From contig SFDX01000033.1 in NCBI GenBank assembly GCA_004557455.1, positions 1-26,995 on the forward strand: a DNA stretch of 26,995 bases. The letters run 5' to 3'. The position numbers and the translations under genes were made by a program. Position 1 is the first letter of the stretch. Every line of letters begins with the position of its first letter. Of the stretch, positions 25,423 to 26,995 are shown piece by piece. Source of the DNA: Akkermansia muciniphila. GTDB taxonomy: Bacteria > Verrucomicrobiota > Verrucomicrobiia > Verrucomicrobiales > Akkermansiaceae. The notes under the pieces were generated by a model. That model had not been told where the DNA came from, searched no databases, and was given only the letters and a program-made list of their open reading frames with translations.

Positions 25423-26274
25423 TCACTCGACAGCGTTGATGCGTATCAATTCCCCGGCCCTCGAGCCGATCAGGTAGAGATATTGCCCCACCACTACGGG
25501 AGCATATGCCACCTCACCTGAGAAGCACAGGGTAGACTGAGCCGTGTAGCGATGCTTGCTCAGGGAATAGGAGCGGTATGAGAGTCGGTTCCATTTGTGG
25601 ACACCGATTTCCCATACAAGGTCCTTCCCGGTCCAAACAAGACTCGTACAAGGCAAGACATCTTCCGATCGCCCGGATGATACCTCCTCCGGTTCCCCGA
25701 CCAAGGCAGAGGTCTCGGGGCTGTAGAAAGCATAGTAGACACCACCGGTCGAGGTATCACGGAGCAGCAATAAGAGTCGCCCCTCGCAGACAGCGGAGGC
25801 ACAGCGTTCGATACGCATGGTCGGCGGTAGGCCCGAGACAGCGTGCCTCTCTACTTTGCACGCCTCTCCCGGTAATATATAACAACGCCCTGCATCTGAG
25901 AGGATATTACCGATGGATGTCCCGGTATAGGACGGAACTCCGGGTTTGAACACTGGGGAGAGGCATTCCCCCGCAGGAGACACCTCCGCAACGGTCACTT
26001 CCTCTCGCTCAGCTCTCATACTGTGTTGACCATAACAGATATTGACAGCATAGGTTTTCCCGTCCGCGCGGTAATAAGCATCCCCACCGTTCGGCTCCGA
26101 CACCTCGGCAGAGCATACAGAGTTTCCGCCCTCTCTCGGCACGAAAAACAGACGGCTGGTACGCAGCTCATGCTGTACCGTATCCCCTTGATCCGTCATG
26201 CTTTCCCCCTCCGCCGCAGCGGAGAGGCCCATACACGCTGCCGCAAGCAGCAAGCACAATTGCCTGATCATCAT
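25423..26274 (-). CDS. Secreted hypothetical protein
   Basis: A protein of about 283 aa with a clear signal peptide from the tandem ATGs at 26274/26271 (MMIRQLCLLLAAACMGLSAAAEG, cleavage near AAA-E). The frame continues upstream to 26367, but those residues are polar and would bury the signal peptide, so the later start is chosen. The mature part is rich in short beta-type segments with Gly/Tyr turns (YYRADGKTYAVNICYG, GVYYAFYSPETSALVGEP, VVVGQYLYLIGSRAGELIRI), suggesting a beta-propeller-like or beta-sandwich fold; this is inference. No family is recognised. GC content is lower than in the neighbouring housekeeping genes. No SD is seen. Confidence 0.72.
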   Translation of the reverse strand: MMIRQLCLLLAAACMGLSAAAEGESMTDQGDTVQHELRTSRLFFVPREGGNSVCSAEVSEPNGGDAYYRADGKTYAVNICYGQHSMRAEREEVTVAEVSPAGECLSPVFKPGVPSYTGTSIGNILSDAGRCYILPGEACKVERHAVSGLPPTMRIERCASAVCEGRLLLLLRDTSTGGVYYAFYSPETSALVGEPEEVSSGRSEDVLPCTSLVWTGKDLVWEIGVHKWNRLSYRSYSLSKHRYTAQSTLCFSGEVAYAPVVVGQYLYLIGSRAGELIRINAVE

Positions 26275-26429
26275 ATCAACACGAGCTTTGTCATCCGCTC
26301 GAGAGGAGTGTATTCCCGAGTCACACATAAAACAAGTTCCGATTGTGTCATGCAACAAGTACTGCAAGAGCGGTTCAGGATATTGGGCACGATCGCATCA
26401 CGGAGAAGCAGGGCAGAAACAATCACACG

Positions 26430-26995
26430 TCACCACCAATGAAATTCAAAAACCTTGCTGCCGTAACATTCACCTATAAGACTTTTGCCTACAACCTTCC
26501 ATTCTGTCCGAAAGCAAAGATAACCGCTACACAACTTCCACACTATACAATCATTTCCCTCAAACCTGGAAATACGATACATAACATAGTCAGAATACGC
26601 TCTGCCGGAGGAGACAGCGGCAAAACAGTCATCCCCTAACCAGAAGAATTGAAGAACACCTTCCGCGGTAGACTCAGCGTAACGGCCCCGCTCCTCAGTC
26701 ATGAGGCGATAGATGGTACCATCGCGTTTCGTAAGCACGAGACCGGAGCTCAAATCCTCCTGACGACGATAGCCGAAAAGTCGATCCCCCTTTTCATTAG
26801 GAGCAGAGGGATTCTCATATCCGTAATCGGGAACCGGAAGATACCCGATGAAGCGCACCCCATTCTCCTCACAGCGAACCAAACACTTACATCTCAGATA
26901 TTCTGCGAAGTGATACTGCCCCACTTCCGCGGTATCCGGCAACTCCACCTGTACAAAATCAGGGGGATCCGAAATATTGGGGATCGCCGCATTCT
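26430..26995 (-). CDS. Hypothetical protein, 5' end beyond window
   Basis: The frame is open from the right edge to a TGA at 26430-26432 (188 codons visible); the start is outside the window, and the GTG at 26948 is only an internal codon. The visible part includes GVRFIGYLPVPDYGYENPSA, LVLTKRDGTIYRLMTEERG, FFWLGDDCFAAVSSGRAYSD and a C-terminus ending VFEFHWW. The alternation of short hydrophobic strands and turns resembles the preceding gene, and its C-terminal strand pattern (VVGKSLIGECYGSKVFEF) can be loosely set beside VVGQYLYLIGSRAGELIRI there. A distant paralogue is possible but not shown. Low GC, same strand as 25423-26274 with a 155-nt gap. Function unknown. Confidence 0.65.
   Translation of the reverse strand, partial: NAAIPNISDPPDFVQVELPDTAEVGQYHFAEYLRCKCLVRCEENGVRFIGYLPVPDYGYENPSAPNEKGDRLFGYRRQEDLSSGLVLTKRDGTIYRLMTEERGRYAESTAEGVLQFFWLGDDCFAAVSSGRAYSDYVMYRISRFEGNDCIVWKLCSGYLCFRTEWKVVGKSLIGECYGSKVFEFHWW

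Overview
The window looks like a chromosomal segment of a Gram-negative, menaquinone-using bacterium. GC content is high (around 60% by eye). The best guess is a member of the Verrucomicrobiota or a related PVC/Bacteroidota-side lineage. This rests on a complete ADP-heptose (LPS core) pathway, a ParC-like protein of the type seen in Bacteroidota/PVC bacteria, a single-chain glycyl-tRNA synthetase, a MenG/UbiE methyltransferase, and several small lipoproteins and secreted proteins. The taxonomic call is inference; there is no rRNA in the window. No tRNA, insertion sequence, CRISPR array or prophage was found.

Layout, left to right. 1-1319 (-): 5' part of a secreted protein with a Ser/Gly/Ala-rich linker, running off the left edge. 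1320-1768: the only long intergenic stretch, with a 26-A homopolymer, a promoter and hairpins. 1769-3133 (-): asnS. 3278-3823 (-): a small secreted Cys-containing protein. 4027-6453 (-): glyS followed by a class II aldolase. 6526-10162: both halves of the ADP-L-glycero-D-manno-heptose pathway, divergently arranged as hldE-gmhA (-) and hldD-gmhB (+). 10146-12278 (-): a ParC/GyrA-type topoisomerase subunit whose 3' end overlaps gmhB. 12360-12974 (-): two small putative lipoproteins, one of 46 aa and one with an Arg/Ser-rich tail. 13134-15041 (+): icd and menG. 15048-19135 (-): a dynamin-like membrane protein with a degenerate P-loop, then a two-domain peptidase-U32 (RlhA-like) protein. 19211-23777 (-): topB, a bile-acid-symporter-like transporter and a YwaF/TMEM164-like membrane protein, tightly packed. 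23965-25371 (+): a cation diffusion facilitator with three tandem C-terminal domains. 25423-26995 (-): two unrecognised proteins of lower GC, the last cut by the right edge.

The most striking pattern is not one gene. At eight transcription-unit starts (asnS, glyS, hldE, hldD, parC, the 46-aa lipoprotein, the dynamin-like gene, the CDF gene) a recognisable sigma70-type promoter has its -10 box only 8-15 nt before the start codon. This predicts leaderless or nearly leaderless mRNAs without a Shine-Dalgarno sequence. icd, topB and the left-edge secreted gene are contrasting cases with real leaders and SD-like sequences.
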